Positions 1 to 8,120 of a stretch of 34,763 bases of DNA are shown here, in pieces. The first letter of the stretch is position 1. Each line of letters opens with the position of its first letter. Source of the DNA: a virus; IMG/VR virus record IMGVR_UViG_3300041415_000049, positions 1-34,763 of that record; one strand, written 5' to 3'. Under the pieces are notes generated by a model. The model searched no databases, was not told the DNA's origin, and saw nothing but the letters and a program-made list of their open reading frames with translations. Made by a program: the position numbers and the translations under genes.

Positions 1-67
1 CCTCGACGCAAGTTGATGTCGAGTACCGGCAGGGCTTCCTGAGAGGTACGGTCCCGCATCTCCGGTA

Positions 68-1264
68 CTAGGAGACCGCGTTCTTCCGCGGCTTCTTGGT
101 CGTGATGGCCTCGACGGCTTCCGCCAGATGATCCGGATGATGGTGCCCGTAGGTCCGCTCAAGCACCTCGACGGTCATGCCGAGGTAGCCGGCGGCAGTC
201 CAAAGATTTACGCCCCGCTGCATCAGCCAAGTCGCCGCGGTGTGCCGTAACGTGTGAGGCGTGACGTTGCCGTCCGAGATTTCGATCTTGCCCAGCTTGA
301 CGACCTTCCTGAACGCCTTCTTGACCGACAGGACGGGCTTGCCGTTGTATTCGACGAAGTGCTCCTGGGCGATGCCGAGACGATCCCAGCGCCGCAGGTG
401 AGCCAGCAGGCGTGGCGGGATCGGAGCTGGCGGTTGCCGCTTGTTCGTCTGCTTCTTGCCGACTGGCTTGCGGTAATAGACCCCGTTCTCCAAATCGACG
501 AACGATTTTCCCGGGGCGCGCTTCTTGGCGGCCGAGGCAATTGCACCAGCCCGAGTTCCGGTATAGCAGCCGATCAACAAGAACCTGGCGACGTGCCGGA
601 GAGGTCGCCGATCGGTAATGACCTTCTGGCCCTTGTTCGGACCGACGTGGATGGTCTGGACCTCGCGATACCGGTAGGCCTTCCAGATCATCACGGCGGC
701 CTCGCTGCGCGTCAGCCAGCGGTCTCGGGCCTCGCCCTTCTCGGGCAGCCAGACGCTCACCTTGCCGTAGTGCAGGTTCTCAGCCGAGTGGTGGTTGATC
801 GCGGCGCGCAGGATCTCCAGGTCGCGGCGTGCGCCTCCAGGCCCAGGGCGCGTCTTCACGTAGCCCTTGCAGAGCTTGGTGTTGATCTCGCTCAGAACCT
901 TGCCGCCGAAGAAATCGTTGATCCGGCCAATCGTCTGTTCGAGGTGTCGCTCCTGAGATGTCTTGTCCTCGTCGGCCTTGTCAGGATCGATGTTGTCGTT
1001 GAGGTAGACCAGCAGCACGTCGGAGATGTCGATTTCCTTGATATCGTTTGACGTGTTCCGTGGATTGTATTTCCGGGAGATGTAATCCGCTAGGAAGCGC
1101 TGCGCTTCGACTGGAGCTTTTTGCTGAGTCGAGTTCGCAAGACATCCTGTGGAGATTTCGGACTTTCCGTCTCGGACGACCCAGGCGGATTTCTGGTAGA
1201 GCTTTCCGTCTTTGTATCGGGCCGCCCTTCGCCGGAGGTACGGACCTTGACCTGTACGCGACAT
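68..1264 (-). CDS. int: Tyrosine-type site-specific integrase
   Basis: A 398-residue tyrosine recombinase that would insert and excise the element through attachment sites. The catalytic C-terminal half shows Arg238 in a TGTR motif, the H337-x-x-R340-H341 box, and nucleophile Tyr372 in the segment ERTYGHH. The position that usually holds His or Trp after the LG pair is Met363, a variant I recall from rhizobial integrases. The N-terminal part, about residues 1-170, would be the arm- and core-binding region. The start has a GAGGGAG Shine-Dalgarno just upstream and lies inside the preceding gene. Only 67 bases remain to the left edge, so the attachment site could be there or outside; I see no tRNA in them. 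The family assignment is secure; the integration target is unknown. Confidence 0.95.
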   Translation of the reverse strand: MSRTGQGPYLRRRAARYKDGKLYQKSAWVVRDGKSEISTGCLANSTQQKAPVEAQRFLADYISRKYNPRNTSNDIKEIDISDVLLVYLNDNIDPDKADEDKTSQERHLEQTIGRINDFFGGKVLSEINTKLCKGYVKTRPGPGGARRDLEILRAAINHHSAENLHYGKVSVWLPEKGEARDRWLTRSEAAVMIWKAYRYREVQTIHVGPNKGQKVITDRRPLRHVARFLLIGCYTGTRAGAIASAAKKRAPGKSFVDLENGVYYRKPVGKKQTNKRQPPAPIPPRLLAHLRRWDRLGIAQEHFVEYNGKPVLSVKKAFRKVVKLGKIEISDGNVTPHTLRHTAATWLMQRGVNLWTAAGYLGMTVEVLERTYGHHHPDHLAEAVEAITTKKPRKNAVS

Positions 1265-1458
1265 AGCTCCCTCATTGCATCAATATCGGCCAGCGTCGTG
1301 TAGTGCTTGCCTGCGATCACTTCGTAGCCGAGCCGGCCACGAGAGATCTCGCGGCGCAGCCCCGCCAGCTTCATCGAGCCGTCTGGGAAAGCCAGCTTGG
1401 CCGCCGTCTCCAATCTGAGCGGAGTTTCTCGGGTAATGATGCCGACGTTAGAGTTCAT
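1090..1458 (-). CDS. Excisionase-like DNA-binding protein
   Basis: A 122-residue protein. Its first ~70 residues look like a MerR/excisionase-type winged helix: a helix with LETAAKLAFP, a second helix with GLRREISRGRL, then the wing-like stretch YEVIAGKHYTTLADIDAM. Such proteins bind attachment-site arms and direct recombination towards excision. The C-terminal ~50 residues are polar and probably disordered, and they are encoded within the 175 bp that overlap the integrase start in another frame. It also overlaps the gene upstream by one base. The long overlap implies that integrase and this protein are made from one message. A plain transcriptional regulator is the alternative. Confidence 0.7.
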   Translation of the reverse strand: MNSNVGIITRETPLRLETAAKLAFPDGSMKLAGLRREISRGRLGYEVIAGKHYTTLADIDAMRELCRVQVKVRTSGEGRPDTKTESSTRNPPGSSETESPKSPQDVLRTRLSKKLQSKRSAS

Positions 1459-1778
1459 TAGCGTTTTCCGAACACCGTCTCAACGGTGGGTTCCTGCATT
1501 TTGATGTCGTCGGAGCGGAACGCTTTGATCCCTCTCGTCGGTTTGTATCCCTGGGTCTGGAAGGTCTGGACGTTTCGAGCCCGATTCAGCCTCGTCACCA
1601 TCACGCGATATCCAGCCAGTTCCGCCTCAGCGGCGTCTCGAAAAACCCTGGGCTTTCCTTCAGGACCATTGACCCACAGCGGCGCCTCACCGGGTGTTGC
1701 GAATGAGGCCATGTAGCAACCTGGCATTTCCTTGTGCTCGATCGCCGTCGAATAAAACGACCGTGAGGGCTTCGTCAT
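1458..1778 (-). CDS. Small phage protein of unknown function
   Basis: A 106-residue soluble protein that I do not recognise. It has a mixed alpha/beta composition (FYSTAIEHKEMPGCYMASF, then VFRDAAEAELAGYRVMVTRL) and a basic C-terminal part (RGIKAFRSDD). The stop overlaps the start of the excisionase-like gene by one base, so it is probably co-transcribed and translationally coupled with excisionase and integrase. There is no signal peptide or membrane segment. The fit with coding frame and operon is good; the function is open. Confidence 0.65.
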   Translation of the reverse strand: MTKPSRSFYSTAIEHKEMPGCYMASFATPGEAPLWVNGPEGKPRVFRDAAEAELAGYRVMVTRLNRARNVQTFQTQGYKPTRGIKAFRSDDIKMQEPTVETVFGKR

Positions 1779-1851
1779 GAGATGGACTGCTTAATGATTT
1801 TTCGGTTCTGGACCAGCCAGCTCAACATTCTCGCCGCCACGGCCGCTCCCG

Positions 1852-4800
1852 TCAGGAGCATCCGGTTGTTTCCCCGCACGACTCGCACTTCAAGCAGGTG
1901 CCGTTACGCACCATGGTGAAGTTCGAGCAGGCGTGGCACGAATCTCCGGTGTAGCCGGACTGTCTCGCGATCGTCCGCTGGTCGGGCGCCACTGCATCAA
2001 CGACCTTCCTGGCGTTCGAGCCAGCAGCCGCATTCACCGCGGCCTCCTGGACGATATTCTGAACGTTGTCGTTGGCCGCCTCGCCGGCACCCACCACGTC
2101 GTGCCCGATTTCCTCGGGGTTGACGTGAGCCAGATCGTTGCGATCGAGGTAGTTGATCGCCAGATCGCGGAAGATGAAGTCCACGATGGAGGTCGCATTC
2201 CTGATCCGGTCGTGCGATTGCACGAGGCCCGAGGGCTCGAACCGGAAGAACGTGTAGGCGTCGACGAACTCCTCCAACGGCACGCCGTACTGCAGGCCGA
2301 TGCTGATCGCGATCGCGAACGCATTCATCACCGACCGGAAAGCGGCGCCCTCCTTGTGCATGTCGATGAAGAATTCGCCGAGACGGCCATCCTCGTACTC
2401 GCCGGTTCGCAGGTAGACCTTTTGGTCCCCGACGATCGCTTTCTGGGTGTAGCCCTTGCGCTTGTCCGGCATCCGTTCGCGCCTGCGGACGAGCTTCTCG
2501 ACCACCTGGACGACGCTCTTGACCGTTTCCGGCTCGTCGGCGGCATCCTGATCATCATTCAGGGCGGTATTCAGCGGCTGCGAAAGCTTCGAGCCATCGC
2601 GATAGATCGCGTTGGCCTTCAGCCCGAGCTTCCACGACATCATGTACGCCGCCTTCACGTCCTCGATCGAGGCGGACGACGGCATGTTGATGGTCTTGGA
2701 GATCGCGCCGGAGATGAATGGCTGCACCGCCGCCATCATCAGGATGTGACCTGCGGTCGAGATGAACCGCTTTCCGCGCGGACCGCAGGGGTTGGCGCAG
2801 TCGAACACCGCATAGTGCTCAGGCTTCAGGAAGGGGGCGCCTTCCAGGGTCATTGTACCGCAGCAGTGAAGGTTCGCGATATCGATCTGCTGATCATCGA
2901 AACCGAGAGCCTTCCAGTCCGCCAGGAAGCGGATGTCGAACGCGGTCCTGACCTGATCGTCGGTCAGCGTGGCTCCCGAGGCTCGCAATGCCAGATCGAA
3001 TGAAGGCGTCAGCTGACCTGAGCCAGTCGCGTACTTGACGATGGCATCGATCTCGTTATCCGCATACCCCAGCTTGCGCAGGGCGCCCGGAACCGCCTGG
3101 TTGATGATCTTGAAGTAGCCGCCGCCGGCCAGCTTCTTGAACTTCACCAGTGCGAAGTCAGGCTCAACACCCGTGGTGTCGCAGTCCATCACCAGGCCGA
3201 TCGTGCCGGTGGGCGCGATCACCGTGGTCTGGGCGTTGCGGTAGCCGTACCGCATGCCGTAATCCAGGACGTCAGCCCAGATCTCGGTGGCTTTCGCCGC
3301 GAGGCCTTGCTGCGGGATGTTGCTCCAGTCCAGCTTCACCACCTTGGTGTTCAGCCCCCTGAACTTCGTCGACCCGGCTTCCGCTGCCGCATAATGGTTG
3401 GCCATCACGCGGAGCATCTCGTCCTTGTTCTCGGCGAACTTGACGAAAGGACCCAGCTCCCGCGCCATCTCTGCCGACGTGCGGTAAGCAACGCCGGTCA
3501 TGATTGCGGAGAGAGCCCCAGCCAACGCACGACCGCCTTCGGAATCGTAGGCCAGACCCATCGACATCAGCAGGCCGCCGAGATTGGCGAAGCCGAGTCC
3601 GAGGGTGCGGTACTCGTAGGACAGCTGGGCGATTTCCTTGGACGGGAACTGCGCCATCGCCACCGAGATTTCGAGCACGATCGTGATCAGGCGATTGACG
3701 TGGATGTAGGCGTCCACATCAAAGCCGCGGCTGCTGTCGTAGAACTTCATCAGGTTGGTCGAAGCCAGGTTACAGGCCGTGTTGTCCAGGAACATGTATT
3801 CGGAACATGGATTGGAACCGCGGATGCGACCGCCGGCCGGGCAGGTGTGCCAGTCGTTCATGGTCGTGTTGAAGTGCAGGCCCGGATCGGCCGACGCCCA
3901 GGCGGCGCGAGCGATCTGGTCCCACAAATCACGAGCCTTCACGGTCTTGACCGCTTCGCCGGTCGTGCGTCCGAACAGATCCCAGTCGTAGCCCTTCTCG
4001 ACCGCTTCCAGGAATCGGTCGGTCACCGACACGGTGTTGTTCGAGTTCTGACCCGACACCGTCTCGTAGGCCTGCGACTGCCAATCCACATCGAATTCAG
4101 GGAAGCTGAAGGGCTCGCCCGACTCCGCCAGCTGCAGCACGCGCCTGATGCAGGCATCCGGAACGAAGGCCTTGCGGGCGTCGCGGATCGCCTTCTTCAC
4201 GCCGTCGCTGTGGTCGCCCTTGCCTTCCCACCGCGCGTCATAGACGGCAAGCAGGTGCTTTCGGCACGCCTTCGAACCGGCGACCAGGGCTGCCACCTTC
4301 TGCTCTTCCTCGACCTTCCAGTTGATGAACTGCTGGATGTCTGGATGATCGACATCCAGGATGACCATCTTGGCGGCGCGGCGTGTGGTGCCGCCCGACT
4401 TGATAGCGCCGGCAGCCCGATCACCGATTTTGAGGAACGACATCAGGCCCGACGAATTGCCCCCGCCCGACAGCTTCTCGCCAGTGCCGCGAAGCATCGA
4501 AAAGTTGGTGCCAGTGCCGGAACCGTACTTGAACAGGCGAGCCTCACGGACCCACAGGTCCATGATGCCGCCGTCCTGGATCAGGTTGTCGTCGATCGAC
4601 TGGATGAAGCAGGCGTGTGGCTGCGGGCGCTCGTAGGCAGATTGCGACAGCTCTGGGCCGTAACCGATGTCCGACAAATCGTCAGCCTCGCGCTCCGAGA
4701 CGAACCAGTGACCCTGGGCCGGACCGTCGATGCCGTAGGCCCAATGCAGCCCGGTGTTGAACCACTGCGGCGAGTTGGGCGCGAACATCTGGTTGGCCAG

Positions 4801-5253
4801 CATGAAGCGCAACTCGTCGTAGAAGGCGAGGGCGTTGGCATCGGCGTCAGCGATCTCATAGGTGCCGCCCATCTCGGTGCCGGGAGAGAAGTAGCTCTTC
4901 TTCCAGCCCCAATAGGTCCAGCAGCCGGCGAGGCGATCGAATACCTGTTTGGCTGAGGTCTCGGAGCCGAAGGTCGCGCCCTCGACAGCAACACGGCGCC
5001 ACAGCCAGGACGGCATGGTCATCTCGTCGTCGCCGCGAACAGCAACAATCTCGCTGGGAACGCCGGCCTTCCGGAAATACTTCTGCGCCAGGACGTCGAC
5101 AGCCACTTGCGACCAGTGCGCCGGCACCTCGATATTCTCCATCCGGAAAACGACGGTGCCATCCGGATCCTTGATCTCGCTGATAGCTTTGCGGAACTTG
5201 ATGTTGCTGTAGGGCGACATCCGCCCGGCCGTGAATAGTCGTTCAATTCTCAT
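1852..5253 (-). CDS. nrdJ: Adenosylcobalamin-dependent (class II) ribonucleoside-diphosphate reductase
   Basis: A 1133-residue class II ribonucleotide reductase that reduces ribonucleotides to deoxyribonucleotides with a B12-generated thiyl radical, needing neither oxygen nor a small radical subunit. Visible landmarks are the substrate-side cysteine C215 in PHACFIQS, the NPCSE box at 481-485 with the other reactive Cys and the Glu, the APTGTIG loop at 680-686, and a C-terminal cysteine-rich ribbon (CHAC...CLKCESCG, about 1106-1133) like the tail that regenerates the active-site disulfide. Length is normal for the long alphaproteobacterial NrdJ. The start has GGGAAATT just before the ATG. It lies between phage genes on the same strand, so it would supply dNTPs for phage replication. 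It looks intact, with no inteins or frameshifts. Confidence 0.95.
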   Translation of the reverse strand: MRIERLFTAGRMSPYSNIKFRKAISEIKDPDGTVVFRMENIEVPAHWSQVAVDVLAQKYFRKAGVPSEIVAVRGDDEMTMPSWLWRRVAVEGATFGSETSAKQVFDRLAGCWTYWGWKKSYFSPGTEMGGTYEIADADANALAFYDELRFMLANQMFAPNSPQWFNTGLHWAYGIDGPAQGHWFVSEREADDLSDIGYGPELSQSAYERPQPHACFIQSIDDNLIQDGGIMDLWVREARLFKYGSGTGTNFSMLRGTGEKLSGGGNSSGLMSFLKIGDRAAGAIKSGGTTRRAAKMVILDVDHPDIQQFINWKVEEEQKVAALVAGSKACRKHLLAVYDARWEGKGDHSDGVKKAIRDARKAFVPDACIRRVLQLAESGEPFSFPEFDVDWQSQAYETVSGQNSNNTVSVTDRFLEAVEKGYDWDLFGRTTGEAVKTVKARDLWDQIARAAWASADPGLHFNTTMNDWHTCPAGGRIRGSNPCSEYMFLDNTACNLASTNLMKFYDSSRGFDVDAYIHVNRLITIVLEISVAMAQFPSKEIAQLSYEYRTLGLGFANLGGLLMSMGLAYDSEGGRALAGALSAIMTGVAYRTSAEMARELGPFVKFAENKDEMLRVMANHYAAAEAGSTKFRGLNTKVVKLDWSNIPQQGLAAKATEIWADVLDYGMRYGYRNAQTTVIAPTGTIGLVMDCDTTGVEPDFALVKFKKLAGGGYFKIINQAVPGALRKLGYADNEIDAIVKYATGSGQLTPSFDLALRASGATLTDDQVRTAFDIRFLADWKALGFDDQQIDIANLHCCGTMTLEGAPFLKPEHYAVFDCANPCGPRGKRFISTAGHILMMAAVQPFISGAISKTINMPSSASIEDVKAAYMMSWKLGLKANAIYRDGSKLSQPLNTALNDDQDAADEPETVKSVVQVVEKLVRRRERMPDKRKGYTQKAIVGDQKVYLRTGEYEDGRLGEFFIDMHKEGAAFRSVMNAFAIAISIGLQYGVPLEEFVDAYTFFRFEPSGLVQSHDRIRNATSIVDFIFRDLAINYLDRNDLAHVNPEEIGHDVVGAGEAANDNVQNIVQEAAVNAAAGSNARKVVDAVAPDQRTIARQSGYTGDSCHACSNFTMVRNGTCLKCESCGETTGCS

Positions 5254-5282
5254 AATTTCCCGGTCTCTTCGATTTCTGTGGC

Positions 5283-5612
5283 TCAGATGGCGGGGTGATG
5301 CGGATAGATCCTGGACCGATCGATGCGTGTCTCGCGCTTCACGGGCACGAACTTCACCGGCTGCTTACGCAGCGCCGTGATCAGTTGCTTGATGCGGTCG
5401 CTGTCGGACGCGGCTGCTGAATCCAGCGAGGCCAGATCCTTGACGAGCGCGGTAACGTCGGCGCGCTGCTGTTTCATCAGCCGCTTCGCAGCGTGGACTG
5501 CGCTGCCGGCCGGGGCGTAGCTGAACTTGGGCTTCGGCACCCGTCTTTTCGGCTGGGTGAGGAAGTGGAAGGCGCGCATCAAGCCTGTGAGCGTGTCGAC
5601 TGCGGGGTCCAT
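5283..5612 (-). CDS. Small basic phage protein, unknown function
   Basis: A 109-residue basic protein, mostly helical in composition ([26 protein letters not shown], written here only to show the heptad-like spacing of hydrophobics, spans about residues 38-62). I do not recognise it. A strong GAGGAGGGGG ribosome-binding site lies 3 bases before the ATG, and a TTTGC-N6-GCAA dyad lies 18 bases upstream, so the gene probably heads a short unit that runs into nrdJ 30 bp downstream. No membrane segment or signal peptide is seen. An accessory role to nucleotide metabolism is possible only by position. Confidence 0.6.
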   Translation of the reverse strand: MDPAVDTLTGLMRAFHFLTQPKRRVPKPKFSYAPAGSAVHAAKRLMKQQRADVTALVKDLASLDSAAASDSDRIKQLITALRKQPVKFVPVKRETRIDRSRIYPHHPAI

Positions 5613-5629
5613 TTACCCCCTCCTCGCTG

Positions 5630-5645
5630 TTTGCATTCAAGCAAG
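5630..5645. promoter_or_regulatory. Putative phage operator, TTTGCATTCAAGCAAG
   Basis: A 16-bp near-palindrome with arms TTTGC and GCAAG, 18 bp upstream of the ATG at 5612. It matches the dyad seen before other leftward units in this window. A repressor bound here would block polymerase or the ribosome-binding region of the small gene and nrdJ. No clear -10 box is present at the usual distance, so the promoter itself is not resolved. Confidence 0.55.
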
Positions 5646-5815
5646 CGTTGGGACAGCTAACGAATCCACTGTCGAATCTGTTGTTTGGTGGAGTTCGAGC
5701 AGTACGGAGTCCTGGGGGACGATGCGAAAGGAACGGAGAGCCACGTGTTCTTGACCTTGAAGCGGACCAGAAAGCGTCTTCTATTCCGATCGGGTTCCAA
5801 GTCCTCGATCTCCCA

Positions 5816-6319
5816 TCATCCATCAGCTGCTGCATCTCCTTCTTGATCTCTCGGACGTGAGCCCCCCTTTTTCCCCCTCCGTGCGAATGACCGCTTCGGC
5901 CATTGCTTCTTCGGGCGCTTCGGAGGCTCGAGCTCCGTTTCAGGGTCGAACTTCCGCAGCATCCGACGCCTGAAATCCCCGCTTTCTTTTGCTATTCGCC
6001 TGGTGCGGGCTATCTCGGTCACGTCGGCTCCGCGCTTCGACGCCTTCGATCCGAAGGTCTTGGCGGCATGGCAGTCGACGTGTTTTGCGAAGACGTAACC
6101 CTCGTCATTCGACGGGGGGATCGTGTCCCTCGCTTCTGGATCCCAAGAGCGCAGTTGCAGCGCGGGGAAGTGATCGAACTGGGTATCTTCCAGCGTGCCG
6201 AGCTTCTCGGAACAGGTAGCGCAGGCGCCGCCCTGTATGACCACCACCTTGAGCTTCACCTTGTCCGGTATGGCCTTGCGGAAGCCGGGTGGTGGGGCGA
6301 GGGCGGGTTCACTAAACAT
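5816..6319 (-). CDS. HNH family endonuclease
   Basis: A 167-residue protein with an HNH-type metal finger: CATC (C33, C36), the FDH segment at 48-50, and HVDCHAAK (H80, C83, H84), the usual CxxC...DH...H-x-x-CH arrangement. Phage HNH proteins nick or cut DNA, often together with terminase or in homing. The C-terminal ~60 residues are strongly basic (RPKKQWPKRSFARR) and could bind DNA. I chose the ATG at 6319 because a promoter with the -10 box ending 6 bases before it would give a nearly leaderless message. The frame stays open upstream, including a TTG at 6346, but that stretch contains the operator and a fossil of a repeat. Downstream lies a 203-bp gap with no convincing gene. Confidence 0.75.
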   Translation of the reverse strand: MFSEPALAPPPGFRKAIPDKVKLKVVVIQGGACATCSEKLGTLEDTQFDHFPALQLRSWDPEARDTIPPSNDEGYVFAKHVDCHAAKTFGSKASKRGADVTEIARTRRIAKESGDFRRRMLRKFDPETELEPPKRPKKQWPKRSFARRGKKGGSRPRDQEGDAAADG

Positions 6320-6325
6320 TCGCTT

Positions 6326-6354
6326 TTGATATTTGTATTCGTGCAAAAGGTCAA
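6326..6354 (-). promoter_or_regulatory. Promoter with operator in its spacer, before the HNH gene
   Basis: On the minus strand there is TTGACC (6349-6354), a 17-base spacer, and TATCAA (6326-6331). The spacer is almost exactly filled by the dyad TTTGTATTCGTGCAAA (6332-6347), which belongs to the operator family described elsewhere. Transcription would start around 6319, at or beside the ATG, giving a leaderless or nearly leaderless transcript. Repression by steric block is the simple reading. Confidence 0.6.
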
Positions 6355-6402
6355 GCGGATGTTCGGCGACGCCCCATCCGTTCGACGGATTAGTTAGTCC
6401 GC

Positions 6403-6461
6403 TTTGCTCAATGTCCGCAATCCCCGGACGGCGACCTGTGTTTGCATTGCAGCAAAATTTG
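6403..6461. repeat. Dispersed repeat, copy at left edge of TIR cargo
   Basis: The stretch aligns with 23918-23976 (shared TTGCTCAATGTCCGC, then GCGACC, then TTGC-TGC-GCA-AATTT with few changes). It marks the junction between the backbone HNH gene and the plus-strand TIR cargo. Read on the minus strand it encodes ADIEQ, the start of the small protein family whose pseudogene lies at 23699-23936. It also contains TTTGCATTGCAGCAAA, which by chance or design fits the operator pattern. Confidence 0.6.
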
Positions 6462-6607
6462 AGGCGAAGTCGTTCGCTCCTTTAGGCCATCATCCATATC
6501 TGGTATTCAAGTGGCAGTACCTGCCTGAAAATTGGTCGCGGCGTATCTCATTGGACGCGTTGCGCGCAACGCCTGTACTTTGCTCAGTCTTGACTGCGAG
6601 TTCAGCG

Positions 6608-7738
6608 ATGAACAAGTCCTCTGAACCTCATGTGTTCATCTCTTACGTTCGAGAGGATCGGCGTTTAGTGGAGACGCTGTGCGGGCAGCTTCGGCACAAC
6701 GACATAGCCGTGTGGCTCGACCGCGAAAAGATTCGTCCCGGTCAAAGATGGCAAATCGCAATCCGCCGAGCGATTGAGGAAGGAGCGTTCTTCATTGCAT
6801 GCTTTTCCAAATCCTATTCTCTTCGGGCGAAGTCATACATGAACGTCGAATTGAGTATTGCCGTCGAACAACTTCGCGCGAGGCCGACGGACCGCGCTTG
6901 GTTCATACCAATTCTCTTCGAAGGTGGCGCTGTGCCAGAAAGGCCTATCGGCGGCGGCGAGACGCTGCGGGATTTTCAATGGGTCGACCTTTCAGATGAA
7001 TGGAATAGCGGCGTCGAACGAATCCTCAGCGTACTCCGTCCAGAAGAACGCTTGGGGTCAGCACCGGCTCGGCGGGAAGATCGCACAGTCACAATCTTGG
7101 TAACTGACCTTGTTGGTTCGTCGTCGATAGCGGGCAGAACCGAATTTGAAGATTTCAGTCGACTGCTTCTTCGGGTCAATACCGAGCTACTTCAAATTGT
7201 GGCGGCCCACGAAGGTCACGCGACCAAGCTCATGGGCGATGGAATGATCGCAGAGTTCGAACTAGCATCAAATGCGATTGCTTGTGCCCTTGCAATTCAG
7301 GATCACATGAACGCGTCCAACGATCTACGTGAACTCAGGATGCGAATTGGACTTTCCGCAGGGGTTGTCCCTCAGGAGCGTGGTTCCGATATTGGGATCG
7401 CCGCTAACCTAGCTGTTCGGGTCTGTAGCGTCGCCAGAAGCGGGCAGATTCTTATGTCAGAAGCCGTCCGTCCACTCGGTGTGGGTGAAAGAATTCAACT
7501 ACGTGAACTGGGACCAACGAAGTTGAAGGGGTTCCCCGAGCGTGTGCTCATCTATGAAGTCCGCCGCGCAGCCGTGAGCGTCTGGACGCGGCTGGCGCAT
7601 GTCCCTATCGGCGCGTTGTTGCACCGCGCCACATTCCGCTGGAACGTCTTCTTTGGGTCATTGCGACCGGGTCGAGCCGAAACAGGTCAGGCCAAGTCCA
7701 TTATTCCGCCGAAAGCGAAAGGATATTCGGAGGATTAG
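6608..7738 (+). CDS. TIR domain fused to class III nucleotide cyclase
   Basis: A 376-residue two-domain protein. Residues 7-140 form a TIR domain (HVFISYVRED, WLDREKIRPGQRW, MNVELSIA with Glu81 at the catalytic position of NAD-cleaving TIRs). Residues 158-318 form a class III cyclase: metal Asp167 in TDLVGSS, K207 and Asp211 in KLMGDG, Asp261, Asn267 and Arg271 in the DIGIAANLAVRV segment, so the main catalytic positions appear present. The last ~27 residues from G350 are encoded by a dispersed repeat and are unlike the family. The ATG at 6608 opens directly onto the TIR domain; the frame is open upstream to 6404, but through repeat sequence. The Shine-Dalgarno is weak. A signalling or antiphage role is inferred from the TIR domain and the adjacent NLR-like gene. 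Whether ATP, GTP or another nucleotide is the substrate cannot be read. Confidence 0.85.
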   Translation: MNKSSEPHVFISYVREDRRLVETLCGQLRHNDIAVWLDREKIRPGQRWQIAIRRAIEEGAFFIACFSKSYSLRAKSYMNVELSIAVEQLRARPTDRAWFIPILFEGGAVPERPIGGGETLRDFQWVDLSDEWNSGVERILSVLRPEERLGSAPARREDRTVTILVTDLVGSSSIAGRTEFEDFSRLLLRVNTELLQIVAAHEGHATKLMGDGMIAEFELASNAIACALAIQDHMNASNDLRELRMRIGLSAGVVPQERGSDIGIAANLAVRVCSVARSGQILMSEAVRPLGVGERIQLRELGPTKLKGFPERVLIYEVRRAAVSVWTRLAHVPIGALLHRATFRWNVFFGSLRPGRAETGQAKSIIPPKAKGYSED

Positions 7739-7747
7739 CGGCTCCGC
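7652..7747. repeat. Dispersed repeat captured as 3' end of the TIR-cyclase gene
   Basis: This 96-bp stretch aligns along its length with 28948-29044: both run from TTTGGGTCA through GGGTCGA, GGTC-GGCCA-GTCC and CCGCCGAAAGCGAAAG to CGGCTCCGC. Here it lies inside the reading frame and supplies codons 350-376 and the stop of the TIR-cyclase. At 28948 it is intergenic. Confidence 0.8.
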
Positions 7748-7924
7748 GACAGTCCATTGCATACCGGTGGCGCCGCCATGGACTTGACTCAAGCTCCGAA
7801 ACTAGAGCCTCGAATCCTGCGCTGCGAACTTTTCCGGCAGCCGAAGCCAGGCGGCTGGTGGAGCGCTTCGAATGGCACTGTAATCCGAACCGATTGCTTG
7901 CTTCCCAAGCCACGCAAGTATCGG

Positions 7925-8034
7925 CTTGGGGTCATACGCGACCAGGCCGAGCAAGCAGCGATTTCGGCCATGTCCGTGATGCACCGATAGTGAATATTGC
8001 GTTGCAGCAAAATTTCGCGATGTGCCAGGAACGG
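7925..8034. repeat. Dispersed repeat between the two TIR genes
   Basis: About 110 bp that align with 26146-26259: both begin GGGTCAT-CGCGAC, continue through GAGC-AGCAGCGA and CGGCCA-GTC and end TTGCGTTGCAGCAAAATTTC with GATGTGCCAG. It separates the TIR-cyclase from the TIR-NB-ARC gene, so the two may have arrived separately. The 380 bp from 7739 to 8120 contain no other convincing gene. Confidence 0.8.
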
Positions 8035-8120
8035 ACTGTCCAAGGTGGTTGCACGCTCTCTCGCTCACGAGGATGATGGCCGGGCCCGAAATTCACCGAA
8101 CCGGCGCAGGGTCGTGAGGG

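Noticed and set aside
1-67. Attachment site or tRNA fragment left of the integrase
   Set aside because: A CTCGAC...GTCGAG inverted repeat is present at 2-23, but no tRNA-like sequence or second att copy can be seen in the window.
3307-4956. Long plus-strand open frame (549 codons) and others opposite nrdJ
   Set aside because: They lie antisense to a fully conserved class II reductase, have no ribosome-binding sites, and read as low-complexity shadow sequence of a GC-rich gene.
5634-5815. Possible small genes in the gap downstream of the HNH gene
   Set aside because: Several frames read smoothly in parts (for example SFRIVPQDSVLLELHQT), but none has both a start with ribosome-binding site and support across its length; the coding signal seems to change frame.
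6441-6456. TTTGCATTGCAGCAAA as a true operator
   Set aside because: It fits the consensus but is part of a dispersed repeat whose other copies read TTGCGTTGCAGCAAA, so the match is likely coincidental; kept only as a note.
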